A DNA stretch of 64,000 nt from Ditylenchus dipsaci (GCA_004194705.1 SADC01000582.1:1-64000); one strand, 5' to 3'. Numbered from the stretch's first letter, positions 1 through 11,144 are shown. The notes: a model not told the origin generated them from the letters alone. Program-made: numbers and translations.

Positions 1-7
1 TTTCAAG

Positions 8-130
8 TGTTTGAAATTGGCGCGGGACAGTTCTCTTTCGTCTCGCACTGTACTCTTTTGAGTCCATTCGAAGCAAGTCAAAAGAGTAAAGTGCGAGACG
101 AAAGAGAACTGTCCCGCGCGAATTCAAACA
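8..130. repeat. Foldback (inverted repeat) at window start
   Basis: The two arms are near-perfect reverse complements. The left arm begins TGTTTGAAATTGGCGCGGG and the right arm ends with its complement. The loop is about 30 bp around position 70. The arm core (GACAGTTCTCTTTCGTC) is echoed weakly near 44480-44560, so this is probably a dispersed MITE family. Confidence 0.85.
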
Positions 131-999
131 TTTTGAAATTCTCGTTGTCGGGGACGGCAATGGCCTTTAAAGGGCTTTCTAATGAGCATAAAAATGATGA
201 GCTTGATAATTTCACTGCTCACCCAGCCTGGAGAAAAAAATACCCATTTTTCGAAGAGTCACTGTAATTGAGGGCATTGTTACTCTAGCGAGGAAGCCCG
301 ATTTTGCAATCATCGTGCTCAGCAGGCTTTTTTTACTGCCGGTAGTCAACGTTACACTGAGGAATTCTCGTGTTAAACAATTAAATCGTCTAGTCAAACC
401 ATTCGCAATATAATTTGTAAGTCTTGCCATCGAAGAGCCCTCCAGCTTGAAGAAAAGCAAGAGAGAATAAGCCTAGTAGAAAAAGAAGGGAACAGCTCTA
501 ACTAACAGCTTACTCACGCCCCAACCCGGTCAGCAGTCTACAAAAAGCAAAAGAAAAGGAAATGATTGACTGAGATGAACAACAGGCAAAAAAAAACATA
601 AAATCACGGCCTGGGAAACACTCCAGCTGCTAAAGTAAGCAAAGACCACTTCTCCCTCGGTGGGGAGTGTTGCGTCTTCGACGCAAGTGATGACTAAATT
701 TCTTCACTTCCCAGTCTGGGGTTTGGTGGCCTACCTGTTAGGCATTTCCCTGCGGATCCAAAAGGGAGTAGGATCAAATATCCCACATACCCTTTTTCCA
801 ATTCACGAGCTGTGGTCGTGCCGTCGCGACAGCGTGATCATTTCGCAATGAACTTTCGCAATGCATCTTTTTGCCAAGGCATCTTTTCGCTAATTAGACT
901 CTTCGCGTATACCTTGATTCTTTGGCAATAATAGCGGTGAGAAGTGTAAATGTGATTTAAATTAAATTCATTATAATTCTTTAAATTGCGGTAATCTAG
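131..999. other. Gene-poor stretch, no supported gene
   Basis: A 35-codon ATG frame runs from 160 to 267 (ends FFEESL then stop). It has no recognisable domain and begins just after a foldback, so I do not call it a gene. A short inverted repeat of GGGGAGTG type lies near 655-710. Nothing else is supported. Confidence 0.5.
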
Positions 1000-1180
1000 A
1001 GGTGATGAAACGGTTCGGGCGGATTTACCGGTATTTTTAAACCGGGACGGTATTTTCGGCCAAAAATTTTCGGGATCGGGATTCTGGGGACTGATCGGGC
1101 GGGATTTCGGGATGGGATTTCAGACCAAAATCAGGTCGGGCGGGATCGGAATCCTGACGGGATCCGTCCCGTCATCACCT
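1000..1180. repeat. MITE with GGGCGGGAT-rich interior
   Basis: The termini AGGTGATGA and TCATCACCT are inverted. The interior is a run of degenerate CGGGATTTCGGGATCGGG units. The imperfect inverted ends and low-complexity core resemble hAT-type non-autonomous elements seen elsewhere in the window. No clean target duplication was found. Confidence 0.6.
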
Positions 1181-1598
1181 ATATACACATCCAATAGCGA
1201 ATAGATGATCTCTCAGGTTCGACTCCCAGTGGGTGCATAACCTATTCTTTTACTCTATATTTTTAAGTAAGTTCACTGACTACTAAGGTCAGAAACTATC
1301 TAGGAATTGATTGGAATCAATTCCAGAACTCTTTCCTGTCACCAAAGCAAGGTGTTATGTACACCCAATTTCTTTAAAAGTGGTCAAGCTTTTTTGACAC
1401 ACTCCGTATACCTTAACGTGGATAGTGACATGGCAAAAATGAATCACTGAAAGGTTCTCATCACCAAGATTGGCCAAGTACACTTACAGAAGTCCGCAGA
1501 AATCAAAAAAAACCCGAAAAACAAAACTCTTGCACATAAAAGTGCAAAGTTTTCTTTGCGATTTTCCCTATTTCTCTAAAGATTAACGGCTATAAGTA
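1181..1598. other. No gene; mariner-like terminus only
   Basis: A tRNA B-box-like GGTTCGACTCC occurs near 1217 without an A box. A mariner-like terminal sequence (TTTTTTGACACACTCCGTATA, reading toward the outside) lies near 1390-1412. No coding sequence is supported. Confidence 0.45.
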
Positions 1599-2030
1599 GT
1601 TTACGCCCTTAAAAAACTGATTTACGCCTCAAAATACTGGTTTACCGCCCTCAAATCTATATATTGCCATTTTTGTCAAATTTTTTGCTGCCACTTTTTC
1701 AATATTTTTAAACCAGCACGTAGCCTGAATCTTGGCTTTCTAACAGCTATTGACTGATTTTCTATGATTTCAAAAAGCTGGAGAAAAAAGTCTTGTATGG
1801 AGCAAATTTTTCTAAAATTTTTTTTCTAAAAATTGCTCCATACAAAGACTTTTTCTCCTGCCTTTTGAAATCTCAGAAAATCAGTCAATAGCTTGTTAGA
1901 AAGCCAAGATTCAGAGCTACATGCTGGTGTGCAAAATCGAAAAAGTGGCAGCAAAAATTTGACAAAAAATGGCATATATAGATTTGAGGGCGTAAACCAG
2001 TATTTTGAGGGCGTAAATCAATTTTAGCCA
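1599..2030. repeat. Long foldback MITE (about 430 bp)
   Basis: The arms starting TTTACGCCC at 1600 and ending GGGCGTAAATC near 2019 are inverted. Inner arms (AGCTATTGACTGATTTTC, near 1745) face their complement near 1880. The same inner core (AGCTTTCTAACAAGC followed by TGACTGA) recurs in the foldbacks at 13.83-14.28 kb and, diverged, at 54.19-54.38 kb, defining a family. Confidence 0.85.
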
Positions 2031-2406
2031 AGATTACAGCCTCCAAAAACAGTTCGTAAACTGAGGCGAAACAAGACCACAGGAAATTGACAAAAAACTT
2101 TACTCAAACTGATTCCAATCATAAGTATGTGAGTAGACTCAGATAACGAAAAAAACATCAAGATTTTCAAACAACGAGCTACTCTCTCCATGCTCCATCC
2201 GGAATTGATTCAGTTCATATTCATGGAAAGGCGACGAATCTTGTTTTGATGAAATTGAGCGGCGCCCCCAACTAAAATTATAAAAAATAATTTGTAACGT
2301 TAACAAAAAATGTAAGAAACTGACAGAAAGTCTGACGTCGGGCCAAGGATACGTTTTCCTTCTCGCGCTTGAACATTTGCGGATCGGCATTGTGAAATTT
2401 CACAAC
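2031..2406. other. No supported gene
   Basis: Reading frames here are short and have no recognisable domain. This is the 3' flank of the minus-strand TPR gene and may contain its untranslated region; I see no AATAAA that can be assigned with confidence. Confidence 0.4.
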
Positions 2407-3032
2407 TCACTTCTCGTTCTTGATCTTGCTGAGAGTTTTCGACCGTGAGAGACCAATCTTCGGCTTCTGATTGTCTAAAAAGTATCCGTAAACATGAGTG
2501 TTTGACTAAAAGTGGGATTCCAAACCAAGACGACCGTTTTTTATACTCCTGGCATGATGTAGATCGCTCATACTCTTGTACTTCTTCGAACTGCTCATCG
2601 CGAGCTTGACTGTGAAGCTGCTCTAAAAGACTGTCCTGAGATCAACGTATCGCCACCATGATACGGCATATCATATCCATCTGATTCTTCATCTGTAATT
2701 TAAGATACATAACTAAATCAGTTCTCTAACAAAGGTGACCATGAACTTTCTCCATTTTCGATTTGGACTTCTGCTCTTTTTCCAGCAATGTCAACGCTCT
2801 TTGGTAGCAATCTGAAGACTCATCCGTTTTGCCCATTTGTACATACGCATTTGCTAGATTCTAAGAGTGGTAATTTGTGAAGCAGAATCCTCGTAACCGC
2901 ATGCAATAGCCAAGCGCTAAAAAGACTAGAGTAACAAGTCCCGAAGACTAAGCTTTTAGAACCTGCTTGAAGTAACTGACCGCCTTCTCATATTCCTGTA
3001 GATAGTAATAAGCATTCGCTATATTGCCAAGG
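2407..3032 (-). pseudogene. TPR-repeat protein, 3' part, with two single-base losses
   Basis: Four minus-strand exons are visible: 3032-2963, 2916-2740, 2692-2535 and 2474-2407. Introns are 46, 47 and 60 nt with GT/AG ends. The first two exons read as consecutive tetratricopeptide helices (LGNIANAYYYLQEYEKAVSY, then LANAYVQMGKTDESSDCYQR), the pattern of the TPR family of protein-interaction scaffolds. An acidic linker (DEESDGYDMP) and a Ser/Lys-rich tail ending SKIKNEK-stop follow. Exon 2 needs one extra base near 2853 and exon 3 one near 2598 to keep frame. In both cases restoring that base also restores agreement of splice phase with the next exon, so these look like real losses or assembly indels rather than a wrong model. 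Upstream exons are not found; a foldback sits immediately 5'. The spacing resembles GPSM/TONSL-type TPRs, but I cannot name the gene. Confidence 0.7.
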
Positions 3033-3040
3033 CTGTAAGT

Positions 3041-3431
3041 GAATTGCAGCGGTAAAACTGTGAATTTCAACGGTAAATTAATTTTTTTCAACGGTATTTT
3101 CAAATTTGCCATAAAACAATGAAATTCAACGGTAAATTTGTGAAATTCAGCGGTAAATTTATCGTAAAGTCAACTTCACAGTCCGTTGCCTCATAGAAAT
3201 GACCCCAAGGTTAAATAGTTGGCGCAAAGCATAAATTTTGTTTCAGATGAAATCCTTATATTTGATACACAAATAGAGACAACGGACTGTGAAGTTGACT
3301 TTACGATAAATTTACCGCTGAAATTTCACAAATTTACCGTTGAATTTCATTGTTTTATGGCAAATTTGAAAATACCGTTGAAAAAAATTAATTTACCGTT
3401 GAAATTCACAGTTTTACCGCTGCATTTCAAT
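3041..3431. repeat. Foldback element 5' of the TPR exons
   Basis: Arms of about 150 bp carrying GTAAA-TTTACC motifs (for example CAGCGGTAAAACTGTGAATT near 3047 and its complement near 3395-3420) are inverted around a centre near 3230. It lies where an upstream TPR intron is expected, so it probably inserted into that intron. Confidence 0.85.
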
Positions 3432-3464
3432 TTGAGCCATTTTTTATCGGTAAAAGACAACTGC

Positions 3465-5055
3465 CGATTCCAACTGCCGACACCCAACTGCCGACGATCC
3501 CAACTGCCGACGCCCAACTGCCGATGATCCCAACTGCCGACGCCCAACTGCCGACGATTCCAACTGCCGACCCCAACTGCCGACAAATTACCAAATTCTG
3601 ATTGAAAGAAAAGTTTTTAGGTCATAAAATGGACTGACATACGACTCGATACACATTGTGACTCGATACACCAACTCGATACAGTTGCGACTCGATACGC
3701 CAACTCGATACACCGGGTCTCGAGTTCGACTCCGCCGATTGTTATTTTTATATTTTGACATTTTTTTATTCTTTTGTATCAATATTCATCAGTTCTAACC
3801 ATATATTTACTTTGATAATGGCTAAACATTCGGAAAGCAGCTTAAATTTATGCGATGCCGCTGGATACCCTATTTCTATTTATCACTTGGTTTTCTCTTT
3901 AGGGTTTGGCAAAAGAGCCTACGAATAAGTACATAATCGAGAGAATCGCTCAGAATTGTCGCTAAAGTATGTGCGCGCATATTCCGTGCGCATATTTTAT
4001 TCTCAAAGCCCCTATGTCCCCGAAGAGGGTAACCTTGTAACATTTTTTTAATTCATGCCCTTACGAATTTTTCATATTTTAACCGTTTTGTAGTTTCAGA
4101 ACACATTTGAGGCGTCCTAACGCATGCTGGACTACCCTTTGCCTAAGGCTTTGCCTAAATTATAAAAGACAATAAAATGGCCTGAACTTTTGTAGAAGGC
4201 CCAAACTCTGTATGAAATCTCAGAAGGTGCCAAACACCTTAATTGACGATGAGAATCAAGGATTCAGAGACGCAAAAAGATATTAAAGCCCATCACACAT
4301 CGAAAAAAAATGACAAAACGTTAAAATAACACTAGACGAAGGTTAAACTCAAGACCCATGTATCGAGTTGGCGTATCGAGTCGTAACTGTATCGAGTTGG
4401 TGTATCGAGTCACAATGTGTATCGAGTCGTCGTTATACCCATAAAATGAACCAACAACAAATATTTTGGTAGAGAATAAGATTTTGTACAAGATAATAAA
4501 ATGGCATGTGGATACTTTAAAAAGGAGAACCTTTACATACGCATCGCCTAGGTCTAGGTTAAATGACACTGGACACTGGAAGACCAAAAAAGGTTGATTT
4601 TGTGCAAAAAGAGAGATGTTGAACATAGTTCTGAATACTGGGCCCTACCGCGTAAATAAACTCTGGTATACATGTGTTTTCATGCATCCAGAGTCACTTT
4701 CGAGTGATTTGTGTCTAAGGTATGTGGGTGTGCGCATCTCAACCCAAGCAACCAAGCCCCCTGCGCCCCCTTCGGGGGCGCAGGGGGCTTGGTTGGTTAG
4801 AGATGCGCGCACTCACTTACCTTAGACATAATTCCGAGAAGTACTCTTGACCATAAAATGCATATAGAGTCTTTTTTTGCCACGGCCCATGTTGAAAAAC
4901 ATGGTAAAACAGACAAAAAGTCAAAATTTCGCAACGCCGAAAACTCAATTAAAAGTTGAATTTTGATCAGAATTTGGTAATTTGTCGGCAGTTGGGCGTC
5001 GGCAGTTGGGATCGTCGGCAGTTGGGTGTCGGCAGTTGGAATCGTCAGCAGTTGA
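3465..5055. repeat. Large composite inverted repeat with minisatellite arms
   Basis: The outer arms are tandem CAACTGCCGACG units (3465-3585) facing their complement CGTCGGCAGTTG (4982-5055). Just inside, CAAATTACCAAATTCTGAT (near 3585) faces its complement near 4967. An inner pair of arms with ACTCGATAC repeats lies at 3636-3722 and inverted at 4356-4432. Between them is sequence with no supported gene, plus a palindromic element at about 4650-4870. The short ORFs here are products of the tandem repeats. Confidence 0.8.
4650..4870. repeat. Palindromic element with 41-bp GC hairpin core
   Basis: Positions 4752-4792 form a perfect 19-bp stem (CCAAGCCCCCTGCGCCCCC and its complement) with a 3-nt TTC loop. 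Outward arms carry GTGTCTAAGG and CCTTAGACA. A second full copy lies at 35640-35930. Partial copies lie at 7696-7830, 19835-20000 and 26936-27060, all sharing CTTAGACATAATTCCGAG or close variants. Confidence 0.85.
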
Positions 5056-5542
5056 CCCTCGTTCTTTTTATCTCCTGTTCAGTCTGTCCATTCACTCCAT
5101 GAACAATAAGCTTATCCTTAGTTTGTATTTTTGCAGAAAGGGTAATATTGTAGTTGTATTGCATTAATTTTTATAACATTTTTGTCAATTTATCACCTAA
5201 TCGCCCTTATTTTCTCATGTTGTTGTCCACCTGGTTTATTTAAATGGTCCAACCTGTACAGGTATACAGGTCCAACCTGTATAAAATGGACAATTGCTCC
5301 CTGTTCATAAAGGCATTCTTACCCTGCTCAGATAATAACAACAACAATTATTTGACTTCAAAATTGATCAGGCTATAACCAACTTTAGCTGCCTTTCTTT
5401 TGATCCAAGTGGACGACCACATGGTTTAGTTAGTCCATGGATTGTCCAGTAGAATTAAAGTTGGATCATAAATTTTAAAAGTTCTTACAAGACGAAAATA
5501 TTACTATCCGGGTACCACTACACTACCTGAGTACAACAAAAT
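5056..5542. other. No gene seen
   Basis: AT-rich sequence with a short direct duplication GGTCCAACCTGTA near 5248-5280 and a solitary AAGTGGACGACCAC motif near 5409, the terminal motif of the following foldback family. No coding signal is supported. Confidence 0.4.
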
Positions 5543-5832
5543 CAAGTGGTCGTCAATTTGGTGCAATTTTTTTTTTACGTTTTTCATATTCCGAAACCTG
5601 TTTTCTGGACCAATTTGGGCATGCTGAAGATGGTTCGATAATAGTAAAAGAAGGTTTTGTATGGTATTTTTAAATTATTGGGAAATGATTGAATTTGCCA
5701 AAACTAGAAAATAGCTTACAAAACGGCATTTCACCACTGTCAAACATCTTCAGCATTCCCGAGTTAGTCCAGAAAATAGGTTTTGGAACCCAAAAAAGTA
5801 AAAAAAAAAATCTCCAAGTGGACGACCACTTG
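5543..5832. repeat. Foldback with AAGTGG(A)CGACCACTTG ends
   Basis: The left end CAAGTGGTCG and right end CGACCACTTG are inverted. Inner arms (AACCTGTTTTCTGGAC near 5597 and its complement near 5770) confirm the foldback. A larger relative occupies 62695-63830, and solitary ends occur near 5409. Confidence 0.8.
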
Positions 5833-5959
5833 ATTTGTTCGGTTCAGACTACAAAATTTTTCAAAATGTACGAATTTGAAAAGTGTGGACCATTTTGTGT
5901 GTGGACCAATTCGGTATGGATCAGTTTGGTGCGGATCGATTCGCTTAACGCCCGTAAAT

Positions 5960-6250
5960 GAATATACACCTGGACGAGGGATACCTACCTCTAATTGTGG
6001 GGATCGGTTCAGTGAACTCAAAATTTTGATATTATCAAACCTGATTCCCCACATGATTTTACATTTGATAGCATGGTTGGTTTTCGATTTAATTTTTTTT
6101 CAAATTTTCAGGCCATCCACATGAACATTCACCTGACCAGAAGGTACCTACCCTGGGTTTTGGGGTTCGGATGGGTGAAATCGCGGTTTCGATCCTATCA
6201 AACAGGATTTACCACACAATTTCACGTCAAAAATAAGGGTTTGAATATGG
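5960..6250 (+). repeat. Two monomers of a roughly 170-bp satellite
   Basis: Each monomer has TTTTCAGGCC, then an ACCTG-rich stretch, a GGGTT-type stretch, and a CCACA(C/T)GATTTTACAT-like segment. Further monomers are at about 9525-9640, 10425-10560 and 10597-10740. The two-at-a-time arrangement suggests remnants of a once longer array. Confidence 0.6.
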
Positions 6251-6837
6251 TATAATGACTGTGACTTTTCAAAGATTACTTCTACTACTTTTTTGTACCG
6301 GAGGCGAATTGTCCCGGAGGCGAATTGTCGCGGACCCGGTGGAAGTGCCTCGGTAGTAGTAGCCAGGCAGTGTTACCCAATGCTCAAATGGTTTAGGTGG
6401 ATGAAGGTACCTGGAGACGAATGGATATCTCTGGTAAGTGGATACCTAGGCAGATAGGTCGAAATGAGGAAGTTAACTGGTTGGTCTACTCAGTCCGGGT
6501 CCATATCCGGATACAAGTGGCGGATTTGGATGTCCACCTGGGTCAATTTTTTTCCCTCTTATTTTTCGGCTTCGAAAAGCTATTACGTTCACTTATTCCG
6601 ATAATCTGAATATACTCTGTAAATTCCAAACTGTCACTTTAGCTATTTTACCAAAACTCAAAATTACCCTAGAAAATGGCTTTTGACTATTGTTGAAGGT
6701 TTTTGCTGAGGAATTTTAGCGGCCAAAGAGGGAATCCACCGTAGGGAAATTTACCAGAAGGAGTATACACCGCGGGAAAATTTACCTGGAGCAAGACTAT
6801 GAAAAGCACAAAAGAATAAAAATAAATAAAAGGCGCT
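6251..6837. other. No gene seen
   Basis: Contains a tandem pair CCCGGAGGCGAATTGTC near 6297-6330. The 70-codon frame at 6397-6609 overlaps low-complexity GGTGGAT-type sequence and is not supported as a gene. Confidence 0.4.
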
Positions 6838-6910
6838 AATTCAAAAAGTGGAAAAAAGGGGCCAAACGACTTACGTAAGTCGTTTGGCCACTTTTTCCAC
6901 TTTTTGAATT
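6838..6910. repeat. 73-bp near-perfect palindrome centred on TTACGTAA
   Basis: The arms AATTCAAAAAGTGG and CCACTTTTTGAATT close on GGCCAAACGACTTACGTAAG and its complement, with only a two-base mismatch in the GGAAAAAAGG part. It abuts the giant inverted repeat that starts at about 6912. Confidence 0.9.
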
Positions 6911-6911
6911 G

Positions 6912-8696
6912 AATATATTATGGATAAATCTTTTTCTGCCCGCTTCTGGCTTTTTTCTGCCCGCTTTTAGCTTTTTTCTGCCCGCTTTTTTGAGTTTATG
7001 TTAGAGAAGATTTTTTCTGCCCGCTTTTGGCTTTTTTCTGCCCGCTTTTGCTCGAAAATGCCCGTTTTTGCTCGAATGTGCCCGCTTTTGGCTTTTTCTG
7101 CCCGCTTTTTCTCGAAAGTGCCCGCTTTTGTTTAAATATGCCCTCTTTTTTATTTTTTCTGCCCGTTTTTTTAGTTTATGTTAGAGAAGATTTTTTCTGC
7201 CCGCTTTTGTTAAAAAGTGCGCGTTTTTGCTAAGAAGTGACCGTTTTTATTTAATGTGAATGTTTCTCAGTTTTGAAACAGGGAAAACTTATTATTGTTG
7301 CCGAAAGACTGATTATTGTAACCGAAAAACTTATTTTTGTCGTCGAAAAAAGTTGTTGCCGAAAGACTGATTTTTGTTGCCGAAAGACTGATTCTTGTTG
7401 CCAAAAAACTGATTCTTGTTGCCGAAAGTTGTTCTCGACACGAAATTACCAATTTTTTAATTTTTTTGGTCATTTTCGTGTGAAATTCAGAGATGGGGAG
7501 AGACCAGATGGCTTGGTACCATTCCGGAACGGCCAAAAGGCTGAAATTATTGGTTTATTTGGGGGTTTACTAAAGGGGAGTAAACTTTTCGAGAAAAATC
7601 GATTGAGCGGATCAGATTTCGGGTCCGACTGGCTAAATCGCTCACAAATCGGTACTTCTTTAGTTCCCCCCATACTCGGATTTTTTGAAAAGTCCCGAAA
7701 GGGGCGCAGGGGCTTGGTTGGTTAGAGATGCGCGCACTCACTCACCTTAGACATAATTAAGAGCAAGACTCTTGATAAAAAATTCATTTAGAGAGTGTTT
7801 TGCCCAGCTCGAGCAAGAAAAATGTGATGAAGCACCAAAAAATGACCCTAAAATATTCGAAAAAGACCATCTAACACCCGAGGGGTGGGTGATAATTTTT
7901 TTAAAAATAAATTCAAGTTTTTTTTTAGAAATGCTTCTTGTATCTTTTTGTGCAGAAAAATGAGTTCGGGAGGTGGTTTGGGTCACTTTTCAAAAAAATC
8001 CGAGTATGGTGGGGGAACTAAAGAAGTACCGATTTGTGAGCGATTTAGCTAATCGGACCCGAAATCTGATCCGCTCAATCGATTTTTCTCGAAAAGTTTA
8101 CTCCTCCTTTGATAAACCCCAAAAAACAATAATTTCAGCCTTTTGGCCGTTCCGGAATGGGTACCAAGCCATCTGGTCTCTCCCATCTCTGAATTTCACA
8201 CGAAAATGACCAAAAAAATTAAAAAATTGGTAATTTCGTGTCGAGAACAACTTTCGGCAACAAGAATCAGTTTTTGGCAACAAAAATCATTCTTTCGGCA
8301 ACAAAAATCAGTCTTTCGGCAACAACTTTTTTCGACGACAAAAATAAGTTTTTCGGTTACAATAATCAGTCTTTCGGCAACAATAATAAGTTTTCCCTGT
8401 TTCAAAACTGTGAAACATTCACATTTAAACAAAACGGTCACTTCTTAGCGAAAGCGGGCACTTGTTAACAAAAGCGGGCAGAAAAAATCCAAAAGCGGGC
8501 ACTTTGTAGCAAAAAGGGGCACTTTCAAATAAAAGCGGGCAGAAAAAATAAAAAAGAGGGCATATTTAAACAAAAGCGGGCACTTTCGAGAAAAAAGCGG
8601 GCAGAAAAAAGCCAAAAGCGGGAACATTCGAGCAAAAGCGGGCAGAAAAAAAGCCAGAAGCGGGCAGAAAAAAGTCTCGTCCATATATTATTTTCA
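6912..8696. repeat. Giant inverted repeat, arms of about 700-770 bp
   Basis: The left arm (about 6912-7697) and right arm (about 7985-8696) are inverted copies with layered structure: outer tandem TTTTTCTGCCCGCTTTTGGC units, then GTTGCCGAAAGACTGATT units (7300-7430 and 8250-8400), then a unique segment (for example AATCGGTACTTCTTTAGTTC near 7648 and its complement near 8020). The spacer of about 290 bp holds a half copy of the CTTAGACATAATT family. ORFs in both arms are translations of the repeats. Confidence 0.9.
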
Positions 8697-8939
8697 AAAA
8701 TCTTGCTCTTGGTCAAAATTTTAGCTAAAAATCTTGTCTTGGAATCTTGCTTGGTCCCCACTTTCTGTCTCTAGTTTTTAGACACTCCCAAAAAAGTCGA
8801 TTTTGAGGGGGGGGGAGGCGGTACATGACATTAGCGTCAAAGATTCTATAGCTCCATTCATACTCCGCGAGACACGGGTCCAAATTTAGGTATAATTTTT
8901 GAGTGTCCTGCGGGACAACAATTATGGCTGTATTGGTTT

Positions 8940-9300
8940 TTGGCATAATCTTTTTCAAAAAGCGCCAGTTTCAAAAATTTCCGTTTTCGTCATTTCCTGT
9001 TTTCGTCATTAGCCGTTTTCGGCATTTGTCGTTTTCAGGAGCTTTTTTAAAAACTTTCCGTTTCCGGCAAGATGACTTTGGAAACTTGAGTTTTTTTTTG
9101 GAGAAATGAGTTTGGAAATTTGAGTTTTTTGAATAAATAAGTCTGGGAAATTTTGTTTTCGGATGCATCTGAGTTGCACACTCTTTCTTGGAAAGCTTCG
9201 TTATAGGTCAGTTTTGTCCTTGTTCTTTGCTCATGTATGTGTACGTAGAAATCATCGAAGACTCCAATTTTTTCACCGATTCTCTCTCCAGGTCTGCATA
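8940..9300. repeat. Dispersed repeat, inverted copy of 58735-59110
   Basis: Both copies contain CGGCATTTGTCGTTTTC-type sequence, a string of GAGAAATGAGTTTGGAAA-like units and a conserved block around GAAATCATCGAAGACTCCA. The two copies face opposite directions 50 kb apart. A third fragment of the CGTCATTAGCCGTTTT part lies near 10940-10990. Confidence 0.8.
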
Positions 9301-9524
9301 ACCACCCTATTGGTACATATACCCACTTTACTGATATACTTACCTACCATACAGGCCTACCTACCCACCCTACCGGCATAGATTGATATCTATTTACTTA
9401 CGAGTACTCACCTGAGTAGTTGGGGTTGGAGTTGGTGAAAGGATTTTTCATCTCTATCAAATCGTGTTTCATATGCAATTTTAAGTAAGATAGCTATATT
9501 GTTTTAAATTTTTTGAAGATTTTT

Positions 9525-9640
9525 CGGGCCATGCAGGTGGATATCCACCTGATTCTAGGCCACCTATCCCGGGTTTCTGCATTTGGGTAGGTGAAATCGC
9601 AATTTCGGTCTTACCAAATCCGATCACTGATGCCATTTAA
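9525..9640 (+). repeat. Satellite monomer (GCAGGTGGATATCCACCTG)
   Basis: A single monomer of the roughly 170-bp satellite described at 5960-6250. The internal GGTGGATATCCACC is itself a palindrome. Confidence 0.55.
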
Positions 9641-9755
9641 AGTTTGAAATAGTGATTTATTAAAGACTAGGGGCAACAGGCGCCTATCGGCGCCACTATC
9701 ATATTTTAAAAATTACATAAATAATAATCGATCACATACCATTACCTGGCTACCC

Positions 9756-10400
9756 TTTTCTGGTCAACCATCCTCTTGGCTACCTTCCTCCTGGATAACT
9801 CCCTCCTAGCTTCCTCCTACTGGATAGTACCTCCTGGGTAACTTTTCCCTATATACCTTTCTCTTAGCCACCCTTCTTATGAGTACACTCTTCTGGCTAC
9901 CCTCCTCTTGATCACCCTCCTCCTGGTTACCGTCCTCTTGGCTACCTTCCTCCTGGATAACTCCCTCCTAGCTTTCCTCCTACTGGATAGTACCCTCCTG
10001 GGTAACTTTTCCCTATATACCTTTCTCTTAGCCACCCTTCTTATGAGTACACTCTTCTGGCTACCCTCCTCTTGATCACCCTCCTCCTGGTTACCGTCCT
10101 CTTGGCTACCTTCCTCCTGGATAACTCCTCCTAGCTTTCCTCCTACTGGATAGTACCCTCCTGGGTAACTTTTCCCTATATACCTTTCTCTTAGCCACCC
10201 TTCTCATGAGTACACTCTTCTGGCTACCCTACTCTTAATCACCCTCCTCCTGGTTACCGTCCTCTTGGCTACCTTCCTACTGGATACCCTTCTTTTGGGT
10301 ATCCCCTTCTGCCTACTCTCCTCCTTGCTAATCTCCTCCTGTGTATCTCTCTCCTGCTTCCCACCTACTGAGTAGCACCCTCCTTGCTACCCAATTTTTC
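9756..10400. repeat. Higher-order minisatellite, period about 163 bp
   Basis: The string TCCTCTTGGCTACC recurs at 9771, 9933, 10097 and 10260, giving periods of 162, 164 and 163 bp. Each unit consists of 10-13-bp CTCCTCCTGG-like subunits, so short motifs were amplified first and a block of them was then amplified again. Degenerate subunits continue to about 10400. Confidence 0.9.
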
Positions 10401-10424
10401 AAAATGCGTGAATTTGAAAAGTGT

Positions 10425-10740
10425 GGATCAATTCGGGCCAGTCAAGTGGATATCTACTAACCCAGCATATCCACCCAGGGTTTTCTAATTCGGGTCGACG
10501 GAAATATCAATTTCGGTTCTAATTAACCCGATTCCCTACACGATTCAGCATCAGAATAAGTGGTTTGTTTTTGATGTTGACCAAATTTTTATTTTTCAGG
10601 CCAGCCAGGTGGATATCCACCTGACCATTGGTACCCAAACCAGGTTTCAGGGTTTAATTAAGTAAAATCGAAATTTTGGACTTATTAAATTTGATTTACC
10701 ACACGATTTTGAATCAGAAAAAATGCTTTGTTTTGATTTT
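10425..10740 (+). repeat. Two further satellite monomers
   Basis: Tandem monomers of the roughly 170-bp satellite. The second contains GGTGGATATCCACCTGACC near 10610, and both close on an ACACGATT-type segment. Confidence 0.6.
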
Positions 10741-11144
10741 CAGCGTGACATCTAAATAGGATATCCTAAGAAGAGACTGCAGACAGAAATCTCCGATGTG
10801 AGCAAACTTTAAACTAATATGTCTAAAAGCAGAAAATTTCCGACTTTATTTTCTAGAAAACAAAATTCAAAAAAACATAAAAACCAGAAACATTTGTCCC
10901 AAAACGGTAAAAGATCAAATTTATATCACTCAAAAACGGCTAATGACGAAAACGGAAATTTTTGAAACTGGCGCTTTTTGAAAAAGATAATGACAAAACC
11001 AATACAGCCAACAATTATCCCCGCGGGACATGAGTCGCGGGACAAATTTTATTCCAAAATTTTGTTGTCCAGGGGGTCAAAAGTTTGAGATGCGGGACAA
11101 AGTTGCGGACACCCATTTTTGTGCCGCGGGACGGGCAGCGATCG
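10741..11144. other. No gene seen
   Basis: AT-rich sequence with a fragment of the AACGGCTAATGACGAAAACGG repeat near 10935 and a GCGGGACA-rich patch near 11030-11130 resembling a MITE interior. No gene is supported. Confidence 0.4.

Noticed and set aside
3219..3586. ORFs on both strands over the CAACTGCCGACG array
   Set aside because: Periodic translation of a tandem repeat, without conserved domain.
7027..8761. Cys/Phe-rich ORFs (FCPLLLESARFC and similar)
   Set aside because: Translations of TTTTTCTGCCCGC tandem arrays in the arms of the giant inverted repeat.
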